From assembly GCA_020161265.1 (NCBI GenBank), contig JAIUOC010000010.1:1-64000 (forward strand): 64,000 nt of DNA, written 5' to 3'. The translations under genes were made by a program, and so were the position numbers. Positions 35,989 through 44,000 of the stretch are shown in pieces (position 1 is the stretch's first letter; every line of letters begins with the position of its first letter). Origin of the DNA: Chloroflexota bacterium (GTDB lineage: Bacteria; Chloroflexota; Chloroflexia; Chloroflexales; Herpetosiphonaceae). The notes below the pieces were generated by a model, which ran no database searches, had not been told where the DNA came from, and saw nothing but the letters and a program-made list of their open reading frames with translations.

Positions 35989-36948
35989 ATGCGTCACTAT
36001 TCTGCTAAACATATTGTTCGTTATCTAGCTGTTTGTTGTTTCCTAAGTCTCTTGTTCCAAATTAACCCTCAAGCCAACGCTCAAACAGTTGAAGTAACAC
36101 CACCACCGCCGCCGCCACCAGTTACCCAACCAGAGCAGGCGGCCCAATCAAATGCGCCGCAGATAGGCACAATTCAGTGGGGCAGCACCACAATTATGGC
36201 CTCTGAGAAACGCCTTTCGGTGTGGTTGCAAGTTAAATTTCTTGGCAATACGACCCTCAATTCATTTAGTTATCGCACAATTGAGGGCAGTGCCGGGGCC
36301 GGAACTGATTTTACCGCCCGTGATATCACGGTCAGCGTGCCTGCTGGTCAAGGCTTTACCTATATTCAAATTCCATTAGTTAACAGTGTTTTAGTTGAAA
36401 GCAAAGAAACCTTTGTAGTTCAACTCTATGGATTTACTGGTTTTACCCTCCAAGGCAATGCCAACGCAACCGTTGATATCTATGAACGCCTTTATGCAAT
36501 GCCTCAAGTGCGGGGCGTTAGTGCTCGTTGCGATACTGCCGAAGATCAAAACGATAATCCGCTGACAGCAGGCTTCTTAGGTGGAGCACTCAATAGTGGG
36601 AGCGTTTGTTCGAGTAATTTTCTGAATGAAGTTCAAGGCGAGTCAGATTACTACCGGATCTATGCTGATGGGTCGCCAGTCTATGAATATCTGTTTAACA
36701 TCACCATGACCAATACGACCAATCCAGCCGCCCACAATATGGATATATTCCTCTATGAATTGGTCAATGGTAGTTATCAACCAATCACAAGCTCACTACA
36801 ACCAGGCCAAGAGCCAGATACAATTGCAGTCAGCTTAAAACAAGGAACAACCTACTTTTTACGGGTTTTGTGGGGGTCATCAAGCGCCTCAAGCGCCAAG
36901 CCCAGTTACAATATTTACACCTCAATTAGCAGCCCGCTTAACCCATAA
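35989..36948 (+). CDS. Secreted Calx-beta/PPC-like protein, paralogue 3
   Basis: 319 aa. Signal peptide ends near QINPQANAQ, followed by a run of seven prolines. Calx-beta-like half: TIMASEKRLSVWLQVKF, GAGTDFTARD, ESKETFVVQLYG. PPC-like half: two Cys (SARCDTAEDQ and GSVCSSNF), ESDYYRIY, HNMDIFLYEL, TYFLRVLWG. It is the most divergent of the three but keeps their order of motifs. The presence of three copies between phosphatase and kinase genes suggests that they are surface targets or ligands of that signalling set (inference). Confidence 0.8.
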   Translation: MRHYSAKHIVRYLAVCCFLSLLFQINPQANAQTVEVTPPPPPPPVTQPEQAAQSNAPQIGTIQWGSTTIMASEKRLSVWLQVKFLGNTTLNSFSYRTIEGSAGAGTDFTARDITVSVPAGQGFTYIQIPLVNSVLVESKETFVVQLYGFTGFTLQGNANATVDIYERLYAMPQVRGVSARCDTAEDQNDNPLTAGFLGGALNSGSVCSSNFLNEVQGESDYYRIYADGSPVYEYLFNITMTNTTNPAAHNMDIFLYELVNGSYQPITSSLQPGQEPDTIAVSLKQGTTYFLRVLWGSSSASSAKPSYNIYTSISSPLNP

Positions 36949-36979
36949 ATGGGCCAATGGCTGATTAAGGTGCTAGTGC

Positions 36980-37008
36980 TTGTCAAGGCTGCCGAATAGT
37001 GTGATAAT
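36980..37008 (+). promoter_or_regulatory. Promoter of the kinase gene at 37094
   Basis: TTGTCA (36980-36985), a 17-nt spacer and GATAAT (37003-37008). Downstream, AGCGG-tctt-CCGCT (37058-37071) followed by gTTTTcg could act as a small attenuator in the leader. Confidence 0.65.
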
Positions 37009-37093
37009 GGGGCAGCAACGAAGTTGTCGAAAAATATTAATCTTTGGTACTGAAGAGAGCGGTCTTCCGCTGTTTTCGTTGTAGGATGCTGCT

Positions 37094-39325
37094 ATGGAGT
37101 CGTTTGAACATACCCAGTTGGGCGAGTATACCTTGCAGGATGAAATAGGTCGCGGCGGGATGGCGCTCGTCTATCACGCGCAGCACCCCGATTATGGCTC
37201 GGTAGCCTTTAAAGTGTTACCACCCTATTTCGCCCACGATACCGACACGCTCCGACGATTCATGCTCGAGGCACGGGCGATTCGAGAGTTGCACCATCCC
37301 CATATTGTGCAACTCTACGAAGCCAGTGATATTCCTGACCCAAACAATACCCGCCAACGAATCCATTATATTGCTATGGAATTTATTGGCGGTGGCACAC
37401 TTAGCGAACGCTTGCATACCCAGCCCCGTCAGCAACTCAATCCAACAATTGAGATGGGCTTGCATATTGGTTCGGCCTTAGATTATGCACACCGCAAGCA
37501 GTTTATCCACCGCGATATCAAGCCTAGCAATATTCTTTATCGCCACGATGGTCATGCAGTCTTGGCCGACTTCGGGATTGCCCGCGTCAGCAATGAGGCT
37601 CGTATGACCAAAACTGGCGGTTTTGCAGGCACGGTCGCCTATACTGCACCCGAAATTGCTGAAGGCCAAATTGCTGATGCTCGCTCCGATATTTACGCAT
37701 TAGGCTTGATTCTCTATGAAGCTTTAGCGGGCAAAAACCCCTATGCCAACATGCATGCAAATATCGCTGTTGCATTAAGTAAAATTATCAGTACTCCATT
37801 GCCGCCATTACGTGAGCTAGCCCCCCATGTCCCACCACTGACCGCCCAAATTATCGAACGCGCCACGGCCAAAGATCCGGAACGCCGTTTCGAGAATATG
37901 TCTGATTTTGTTGAAGCACTCAAACAGGCTAAATTTGGACGATCAGCAACCAAACCCGATGTGCAATTGAATGCCCATGGCAAGCCCATGATTCCAATTG
38001 CCCGACCAGGTGGGAGCCGAACTGAACGCAGCTCTGAAGGCGATTCAACACGCACGCAAGTTTTCAATCCAGTGGTTGGTGCTGTTAGCGCCGTCAATGT
38101 GCCTGTTTCACAGCCCAACCAAGGCTTGGCAGGCCCAGCTAGTGGCGCAAATATGGCCTTGCCTGTTGAAGGCACCCAAATCTATACGCCTCCAGCAGTC
38201 AGCAGCCCAAATAGCCATATCAATCAACCACTCAGCGGGGTTAATCAACCATTGAGCGGAGCCAATCAGCCCCTACCAATGGCTGGAGGGTCTCAAGTTA
38301 ATGCGGCATTACCGCATGATGGGACGCAGATCTACACCCCTGAGTCGGTTGGGGCACCAAGCGGAACCAATATGGCGCTCACTGGCGAGAGCACTCAAAT
38401 GTATGCGCCAATGTCGGGGGTCAATCAACCATTATCGGGGGTCAACCAACCTCTAACTGGCCAAAACCCGTTACGTGGGCCAAGCTCGCGACCCAATCGC
38501 ACGGTCAATGCTCGTCCGATCGAGGTTGCCCGACCTGGCACCGCTGTCAATCAAAATCTTGGCCCTAACTCTCAGCCTAATCTCGGCTTTGACGGCGGCT
38601 CAGGTACATTTGCGGTTAATCGGCCAAATAACAATAAAAAGAAGGCCTTAATCGCTGGCATCGGTGGTGGAATTTTAGGCTTGGTGCTGATTGGTGTGTA
38701 TATGCTCTCTAGCAGCAATGCTAGCACTACCACCGATAATAATGGCACATCAAGTGCGATTGTTACCACCGATGGCGGGGCAACTGCCACGAGCGCAAGT
38801 GCCAGCGAAGGAACACCCATTGGTACTCAGCCAGTTGTGGTGGTTGACCCAGGAGTTGCGACTAGCACCTTGGCCCCAACCCCAGAAAATAGCCCAACAC
38901 CTGAGCCAACTGATACACCAGTAGCCTCGGCCACATCGAATGCAGTTGTCGCAACCGCCCGCCCACAATCACCAACCCCACGGACACGGGCAACCAATGT
39001 TGTCCCAACTGCACCACAAGCAACGGCTGTACCACCAACCAATACACCAGCACCAGTTGATAGTGATGGTGATGGGGTTGCCGATGAAAATGATCCTTGT
39101 CCGAATGTAGCTGGGCCAAATGGCGGTTGTCCTGCTCCAACCGATGTTCCACAGCCAACCGCAATCCCTGATTCCGACGGCGATACGATTCCTGATAACG
39201 TCGATAATTGTCCAACCGAACCAGGCGATCCATCACGGAATGGCTGTCCAAAACCACCACCAACCAATACACCACGCCCACCAACCTCGCCGCCACTACC
39301 ACCAACCCCCGTTACAGGGCCATAG
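37094..39325 (+). CDS. Ser/Thr protein kinase with extracytoplasmic thrombospondin-3-like repeats
   Basis: 743 aa. A complete kinase domain (10-275): GRGGMALVY, the lysine of VAFKVL, HRDIKPSN with catalytic Asp141, ADFGIA, and APEIAEG. A long disordered linker (290-510) has four TQ-[IVM]-[YF]-x-P motifs and several 'NQPLSG' units, then ARPIEVARP. A membrane segment (ALIAGIGGGILGLVLIGVYML) leads to a Thr/Pro stalk with two calcium-type repeats (DSDGDGVADENDPCPN and DSDGDTIPDNVDNCPT) ending NGCP, nearly identical to the tail of the PP2C protein. It should phosphorylate Ser/Thr inside in response to an outside cue. ATG follows a weak GTAGGATG context. Confidence 0.93.
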   Translation: MESFEHTQLGEYTLQDEIGRGGMALVYHAQHPDYGSVAFKVLPPYFAHDTDTLRRFMLEARAIRELHHPHIVQLYEASDIPDPNNTRQRIHYIAMEFIGGGTLSERLHTQPRQQLNPTIEMGLHIGSALDYAHRKQFIHRDIKPSNILYRHDGHAVLADFGIARVSNEARMTKTGGFAGTVAYTAPEIAEGQIADARSDIYALGLILYEALAGKNPYANMHANIAVALSKIISTPLPPLRELAPHVPPLTAQIIERATAKDPERRFENMSDFVEALKQAKFGRSATKPDVQLNAHGKPMIPIARPGGSRTERSSEGDSTRTQVFNPVVGAVSAVNVPVSQPNQGLAGPASGANMALPVEGTQIYTPPAVSSPNSHINQPLSGVNQPLSGANQPLPMAGGSQVNAALPHDGTQIYTPESVGAPSGTNMALTGESTQMYAPMSGVNQPLSGVNQPLTGQNPLRGPSSRPNRTVNARPIEVARPGTAVNQNLGPNSQPNLGFDGGSGTFAVNRPNNNKKKALIAGIGGGILGLVLIGVYMLSSSNASTTTDNNGTSSAIVTTDGGATATSASASEGTPIGTQPVVVVDPGVATSTLAPTPENSPTPEPTDTPVASATSNAVVATARPQSPTPRTRATNVVPTAPQATAVPPTNTPAPVDSDGDGVADENDPCPNVAGPNGGCPAPTDVPQPTAIPDSDGDTIPDNVDNCPTEPGDPSRNGCPKPPPTNTPRPPTSPPLPPTPVTGP

Positions 39326-39420
39326 GCGTGGCGGAAGTCGATTAGCCCAAACAACAGAGCGCACCTGCCAGTGCGCTCTGTCTATGATCACAAGCTATGT
39401 TTAGCATTAGGTGGCCCTCT

Positions 39421-40527
39421 ATGCAAAACTTAAGTAATCTTCAACTTGGGGAGTATCATCTAGCTGAGCAGATCGGCCAAGGCGGCATGGCGGTTGTCTA
39501 CAAGGCTGAACATCCACAGTTTGGCACAACCGCATTCAAAGTCTTACCGTCGATGCTGATCCACGTCGGTGAATTATTAACCCGCTTCCTCAACGAGGCC
39601 GATGCCGTGCGGATTTTACATCACCCGCATATTGTCCAATCGTATGAGACCGGGGCCGTACCCCACCCCCAATTAGACGAGGAGGTCTATTTTATTGCGC
39701 TCGAATATATCGAAAATGGTTCGTTGTTGGAGCGCATGATCGCTAGCTCGCTCGCCGTCGAAGATGTGATCAAGATGGGCATCGATATTGGCTATGCCTT
39801 GGAATATGCCCATAGCAAGGGGATTATCCACCGCGATATCAAGCCCAGCAATATCCTGTTCCGCAACAATGGCCAAGCTGTTTTAGCCGATTTTGGTATC
39901 GCCAGCACCGCTCAATATATTCGGCTTACCAAAACCGGCAATGTAACTGGCACAATCGCCTACATGGCCCCAGAAATTATGCAAGAAGTGCCAGCCTCGC
40001 CGCGCTCTGACCTCTACTCACTGGCCTTGGTACTCTACGAAACACTCACCAATTCACGGCCTTTTGGCACTGATACGGCCTCACCGCAGTTGGTGCAAAA
40101 AATCTTGCAAGAGCAAATTCCGCCGCTGCAAACCGTTGTGCCAAGTATATCGCCAGCGATTGCCCAAGTTATCGAACAAGCCTTGGCCAAGCATCCGAAC
40201 CAGCGTCAAACATCGGTCGGCGAATTTGTCAGCCAATTGCAACATGCGCTGCAACGCCGTACCCCCAGCCAATTTACCATCCCATTGCCTGAGCCATCCG
40301 AAGATCTGTTGGCCGATCAGTTTACCAAGCCCCAACAACGTACTCCTAAGGCTAAACCGATCGAGGTTAATCGACCAAATGCGGCAGCTTCATCAACGCT
40401 TGGCATTCAAGCCAGCAATGATCTCGCCAGCTCATCGCGGGCAAAATTTACGACAACCCTCCAGTTTGTGTTGATCGCAGTTGTGACCTTCTTTTTAGTC
40501 CTAGGTATTTTTTTCATTTTTAAATAA
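39421..40527 (+). CDS. Ser/Thr protein kinase with C-terminal membrane anchor
   Basis: 368 aa from the ATG at 39421 (AGGTGG 6 nt upstream). Complete kinase domain: GQGGMAVVYKA, VLPS after the AFKV lysine, HRDIKPSN, ADFGIAS, and APEIMQE. A short linker contains KPIEVNRP, matching ARPIEVARP in the preceding kinase, then a terminal membrane segment (LQFVLIAVVTFFLVLGIFFIF) with no outside domain. It resembles the preceding kinase closely in the catalytic part, so it is probably a truncated duplicate lacking the sensor. It may heterodimerise with, or be phosphorylated by, its neighbour (inference). Confidence 0.92.
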   Translation: MQNLSNLQLGEYHLAEQIGQGGMAVVYKAEHPQFGTTAFKVLPSMLIHVGELLTRFLNEADAVRILHHPHIVQSYETGAVPHPQLDEEVYFIALEYIENGSLLERMIASSLAVEDVIKMGIDIGYALEYAHSKGIIHRDIKPSNILFRNNGQAVLADFGIASTAQYIRLTKTGNVTGTIAYMAPEIMQEVPASPRSDLYSLALVLYETLTNSRPFGTDTASPQLVQKILQEQIPPLQTVVPSISPAIAQVIEQALAKHPNQRQTSVGEFVSQLQHALQRRTPSQFTIPLPEPSEDLLADQFTKPQQRTPKAKPIEVNRPNAAASSTLGIQASNDLASSSRAKFTTTLQFVLIAVVTFFLVLGIFFIFK

Positions 40528-40609
40528 TTGACCCTAGGTATTTTTCTTAATTAATTTTTGACACAATTGCCTTAACTCAAGCCATTCCAAGCCAAAAATT
40601 GCCCATTTT

Positions 40610-40641
40610 AGCGCTTCATCGTAAAACAGCGATGAAGCGCT
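40610..40641 (+). terminator. Hairpin terminator after the kinase operon
   Basis: A perfect 12-bp stem AGCGCTTCATCG (40610-40621) with CGATGAAGCGCT (40630-40641) and an 8-nt loop. Its last base abuts the -35 box of the next promoter. Confidence 0.75.
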
Positions 40642-40669
40642 TGTAGTTAACCAGCCTGCCCAGTATATT
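40641..40669 (+). promoter_or_regulatory. Promoter of the candidate structured RNA
   Basis: TTGTAG (40641-40646), exactly 17 nt, then TATATT (40664-40669). Predicted start near 40676, 3 nt before the base where 5'/3' pairing of the RNA begins. Confidence 0.7.
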
Positions 40670-40675
40670 AACAGT

Positions 40676-41086
40676 GTAACCCGTATGGATACGGTTCAGC
40701 GGGAACAGCACCTAAACAAATCAAACCAAACCCCACATTGGTCACCGCTATCGACCAACGGAATGGCCGCTGGAAATAGTCGGTGGTGCGTCGAAACTAA
40801 CACATTCATTAATTATTGTTATGAGGAAACGCACAAAGACATGCACGTGGCTCGGGCTGGTGGTGACTGATCACCGACGAACACCCATCTGCTGCTCGGC
40901 TATCAATGTGAAGCATTGTTATAGTTCTTGCGTGATGTGACAATAACCGTAATTTTAAGGTCAGCCGCAAGGAACGCTAGCAAGCCCAGCCCCTGCGAGG
41001 GGTCTCCTCGGCAGGCAGCCGCTTCGCTTAGCCATAACAATTAGGAGTTTGTTTAGCTTTGAAGCTGTCGAACCGTATCCGCGGGT
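40676..41086 (+). ncRNA. Candidate large structured RNA of unknown family (about 410 nt)
   Basis: No plausible protein is encoded. The two ends pair: ACCCG (40679-40683) with CGGGT (41082-41086), then GGATACGGTTC (40687-40697) with GAACCGTATCC (41070-41080), 16 bp around a small internal loop. A nested long-range helix joins ATTGTTATG (40815-40823) to CATAACAAT (41033-41041). Local hairpins include GGTGA-ctga-TCACC (40862-40875), CCTGCGAGG (40992-41000) with CCTCgGCAGG (41006-41015), and AGCT-ttga-AGCT (41055-41066). I looked for consensus elements of RNase P RNA, tmRNA, SRP RNA and 6S RNA on both strands and found none. Strand is set by the promoter. Confidence 0.6.
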
Positions 41087-41111
41087 CCTTTGGTTAGAGT
41101 GTTTTGTTTGT

Positions 41112-41152
41112 AAAAAAAGGATTGCCACCGTCTCGGAGGGGATGGTGGCAAT
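41112..41152 (-). terminator. Terminator of the glycosyltransferase gene
   Basis: ATTGCCACC (41121-41129) pairs with GGTGGCAAT (41144-41152). Read on the minus strand, the stem is followed by a seven-T run (41118-41112), directly after the glycosyltransferase stop at 41159. It may also stop the structured RNA from the plus side, with a weaker T-tract. Confidence 0.85.
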
Positions 41153-41158
41153 TGCATT

Positions 41159-42622
41159 TTAGGGTTTTGGCACGTAGGTAAACACGATATCGGCAAATTC
41201 TAGTTGATAATGCTCGTCAATCAGTCGAATGCTCTCTTCAGTCCAGCGTCCCGTCGCATCGCGCCGATCGGTTTGCACATTAAACGGCAACATAATCAAG
41301 CTCCAACGGCGTTGCCGAATGCTCTCATATAACCCATCAGCTGGCCAAACCTCACTCTCAATCGCAGGCCCCATCGTCGATGGATCATCGAAAATCAAGG
41401 GTTTGCCCGCCGCAATCGCCAAGCCTGGGTTATCGAGCAATACATCGCCGGGCTTCGATTGAATATAGGGCACAAATCGCGCCATATCGAGAATGCCAAA
41501 TTCGCCCCCATACCAACTGGGGGTTTGACGTAAACACCAGCCTTGCAGCAACAAACCACTAATCGCCAGCGCCATCGCTGCCCGCCACCAACCTTGCTTA
41601 GTCAAACCAAGGTTAATCAGCAAACCAGCCGCCAAACCACCAGCCAAGCACCAAGCGAGCATTGTTTCTAAAAGATGATTATGGTGCGCCCCAACTTCGC
41701 CCGCCCCATACAACGAAATTGGAGCCAGCGTCGCATACAAGGCCGCTTGGCGCATGGCATAATGTCGCCAGTGCAAGCCTAAACCAAGCAGCGCCAAGCC
41801 AACCAAAGGCAACGACCAGCCAAGCAAACGCACATATTTCCACATCAGATCAAAGCTCCACCACTCCGAGCGGTGCAAGCCCCAAATGTGGCGCGTCGCC
41901 CAGCCAGCGGTCACAAGATCCAACGCGAGATAGGGCAGACCTGCTGCTAAAACGGCAATTGTGCCAAATTTTAGGCCTTTGCGCCAATCGTGCAGCAGCA
42001 AATTAAGCCCAACTGCCAGCGGAGCCATTGCCAAGGTTTGTTTGGCTAAAAACGCCAAGCCAAAACAAACTGCCGCCCAACCAAACCAACGCCCTTCACG
42101 CCCGCTAGCCAAGAGCAAACCCAAGGCCGTAAAACTCAAGGCAAACAAATCGGGCTTGAGCCGCAAGGCCCATAATTGAGCTGGCGGAAAGGCTAGCCAA
42201 CACGCCCCAACTGCTAAACCCAACAGCCAAATGCGAGTATGGCTAGCCACAAACAGACTGATGATCAGGCCAATCGCCAGCATTGAGAGCAGTGAAATCC
42301 AACGGCCTGCCGTAAAAGGCTGCGCAGGATCAAACGGCATAAACGAAAGCAGCATCGGGTGTAAAGGGGTATAGGGAGCCGAAATAAACTCTTCGGCCAC
42401 AATCGGGCGATACAATGAGCGATCACGTCGAATCAGTTGGGCTTCGTGCAATAATGTGCCTTCAAGCCCATCGTCGGGGGTTTGCAAGTTCAGCACAGGC
42501 CGCCGCGCCAAGCCCCGTTCAAAGGCTGGCCACATCAAGCCCAGCATAAGCACCAACAATACTCCGCCCAAGCCAAGCCGCCACCAAGCCTGTTTTTGCC
42601 CTTCAGTCTGCTGTTTTTCCAT
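41159..42622 (-). CDS. Polytopic GT-C-type glycosyltransferase-like membrane protein
   Basis: About 487 aa with ten or more hydrophobic segments. The N-terminal outside loop has acidic residues (QTPDDGLEGTLLHEAQLI) and SAPYTPLHPML, the layout of the GT39/PMT-like (GT-C) superfamily, which transfers sugars from polyprenyl-phosphate donors outside the membrane. The C-terminal about 100 residues form a soluble domain (DVLLDNPGLAIAAGKPLIFDDP). The start is uncertain: the ATG at 42622 is preferred because a TATTAT lies just before the alternative ATG at 42658. Acceptor unknown. A terminator follows the stop. Confidence 0.75.
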   Translation of the reverse strand: MEKQQTEGQKQAWWRLGLGGVLLVLMLGLMWPAFERGLARRPVLNLQTPDDGLEGTLLHEAQLIRRDRSLYRPIVAEEFISAPYTPLHPMLLSFMPFDPAQPFTAGRWISLLSMLAIGLIISLFVASHTRIWLLGLAVGACWLAFPPAQLWALRLKPDLFALSFTALGLLLASGREGRWFGWAAVCFGLAFLAKQTLAMAPLAVGLNLLLHDWRKGLKFGTIAVLAAGLPYLALDLVTAGWATRHIWGLHRSEWWSFDLMWKYVRLLGWSLPLVGLALLGLGLHWRHYAMRQAALYATLAPISLYGAGEVGAHHNHLLETMLAWCLAGGLAAGLLINLGLTKQGWWRAAMALAISGLLLQGWCLRQTPSWYGGEFGILDMARFVPYIQSKPGDVLLDNPGLAIAAGKPLIFDDPSTMGPAIESEVWPADGLYESIRQRRWSLIMLPFNVQTDRRDATGRWTEESIRLIDEHYQLEFADIVFTYVPKP

Positions 42623-42658
42623 CGTTTGCAATTCTTCCACAAGCCAACAAAAGCCCAT

Positions 42659-42857
42659 GGATAATAGCAGATCCGCTACGTAACGTCTAGCAAAACGATT
42701 TGAGGCAAATTCCTAGGATAACTGTTTTACCGAGATCACCACCCCTCCGCCCCGCCTCAAGGCGGGGAACGCAGGGTGTTTTCATCCCCCTGCACCCCCT
42801 AAAGCACAATTTGTGACATTTGCAATTTCGCTGATCAGGCAAATTTCCGTATTTAAT
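42659..42857. repeat. Intergenic block with GC hairpin and word repeat
   Basis: Contains a perfect inverted repeat CCCCGCC-tcaa-GGCGGGG (42750... to 42767) inside a unit (accacccctccg...ggggaacgcagggtg) related to the one near 13.8 kb. It separates queG from the glycosyltransferase gene. A TATTAT (minus strand, near 42666) is a possible -10 box for the latter. Confidence 0.55.
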
Positions 42858-44000
42858 TTAGTGTTCTTGCAAACTTTGCAGCAATTCGTTGTGCACGATT
42901 GGCTCGGTCTCAGTTTGCAGGGCTTGTTGCAATAATGCGATGGCCGAATCATCGAAATTGCGGCCAATCGCCCAAGCGGCATGCTCACGCACAAGGCTGC
43001 TGGCATCGTGCAACAAGGGCGCTAGCAAGGGCAAAATCGCGGGGTCGCGCCAGTTGCCTGCTGCCACACAAGCGTTGCGCACCAAACGATCACGCTTGAG
43101 CCGACTAATCGCGGCCTCGCCATAGCGCTCACCAAAACCAGCAGGATCTAAGGTCAAAAGGCTGGCCAAGGGCGGAGCTGCCCGATCATGATCAATTGGA
43201 AAAAAGGCTGATTCTTGGCTTTGTACACCAAAACGCTGCCACGGGCACACATCCTGACAAACATCACAGCCAACAATCCAATTGGCCATTTGCGGGCGGA
43301 GCTCACGCGCTATCGAGCCTTTATATTCAATCGTCAGGTAGGAGATGCAGCGCCGAGCATCAAGCACATGCGGTTTGGGGAAGGCCTTGGTTGGGCAGGC
43401 TTGTAAACAGCGGCTACACGAGCCACACATCGTCGGCGGGGCAGGCTGATCATAATCAGCAAATTCGTAGGTCGTTAGAATTTCGCCCAAGAAGAAAAAG
43501 GAGCCACGCCGTGGGCTAATCAGCATGGTGTTTTTGCCGATAAAGCCCAAGCCAGCCTGCTGGGCATGCGAACGCTCTAAAATCGCCCCAGTATCGACAT
43601 AGACCCGCTGCTGAACTGGCTCGGCAATTTGGGTTTGCAGCCAATTCGCCAGTTCTTGCAAACGTGGAGTCATTAGATCATGGTAATCGATGCCCCAAGC
43701 ATAGGCGGCAATCCGGCCACGGCTGGGGTCATTCAGCAAACTAGCGGGAATTGGCTGGGTGCGATAATCCAGCGCCACGATAATCAACGAACGCACATTC
43801 GGCACGATCACATTCAAATCTTGGCGACGCGCTTGGCGATCAGGCCGTGCCAAATAGCCCATCTCGCCATACATTCCGGCTTCAACCCAAGCTTGGTAGG
43901 CAGCTAAAGTTGGTGATGGCTGGGCAGGGGTGATACCAACCAGATTAAAACCTAATTGAGCAGCCTGTGCTCGAACTGCCTCAGCAAGATTGTTCGTCAT
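42858..44000 (-). CDS. queG: Epoxyqueuosine reductase
   Basis: 380 aa. Reduces epoxyqueuosine to queuosine in tRNA, the last step of Q biosynthesis, with cobalamin and two 4Fe-4S clusters. Seen: the N-terminal YRTQPIP cobalamin-domain region, [25 protein letters not shown], the ferredoxin-type cysteines [16 protein letters not shown] and [11 protein letters not shown], and a C-terminal HEAT-like stretch ([11 protein letters not shown]). Length is normal for the family. The ATG overlaps the stop of the upstream methyltransferase gene (ATGA), so the two are co-translated. No other queuosine genes are in the window. Confidence 0.95.
   Translation of the reverse strand: MTNNLAEAVRAQAAQLGFNLVGITPAQPSPTLAAYQAWVEAGMYGEMGYLARPDRQARRQDLNVIVPNVRSLIIVALDYRTQPIPASLLNDPSRGRIAAYAWGIDYHDLMTPRLQELANWLQTQIAEPVQQRVYVDTGAILERSHAQQAGLGFIGKNTMLISPRRGSFFFLGEILTTYEFADYDQPAPPTMCGSCSRCLQACPTKAFPKPHVLDARRCISYLTIEYKGSIARELRPQMANWIVGCDVCQDVCPWQRFGVQSQESAFFPIDHDRAAPPLASLLTLDPAGFGERYGEAAISRLKRDRLVRNACVAAGNWRDPAILPLLAPLLHDASSLVREHAAWAIGRNFDDSAIALLQQALQTETEPIVHNELLQSLQEH

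Noticed and set aside
38827..39354. Minus-strand Gly/Val-rich frame opposite the kinase tail
   Set aside because: It is the antisense of the Thr/Pro stalk of the kinase.
40685..40870. A 61-codon open frame inside the gap at 40.6-41.1 kb
   Set aside because: No ribosome site, no recognisable protein pattern, and it runs straight through the paired segments of the candidate RNA.
40676..41086. tmRNA or RNase P RNA for the structured region
   Set aside because: The minus strand has a GGTTCGACAG like tmRNA 5' ends, but there is no T-arm, no CCA end and no LAA-type tag; the plus strand has GAGGAAA, but not the rest of the RNase P CR-I consensus.
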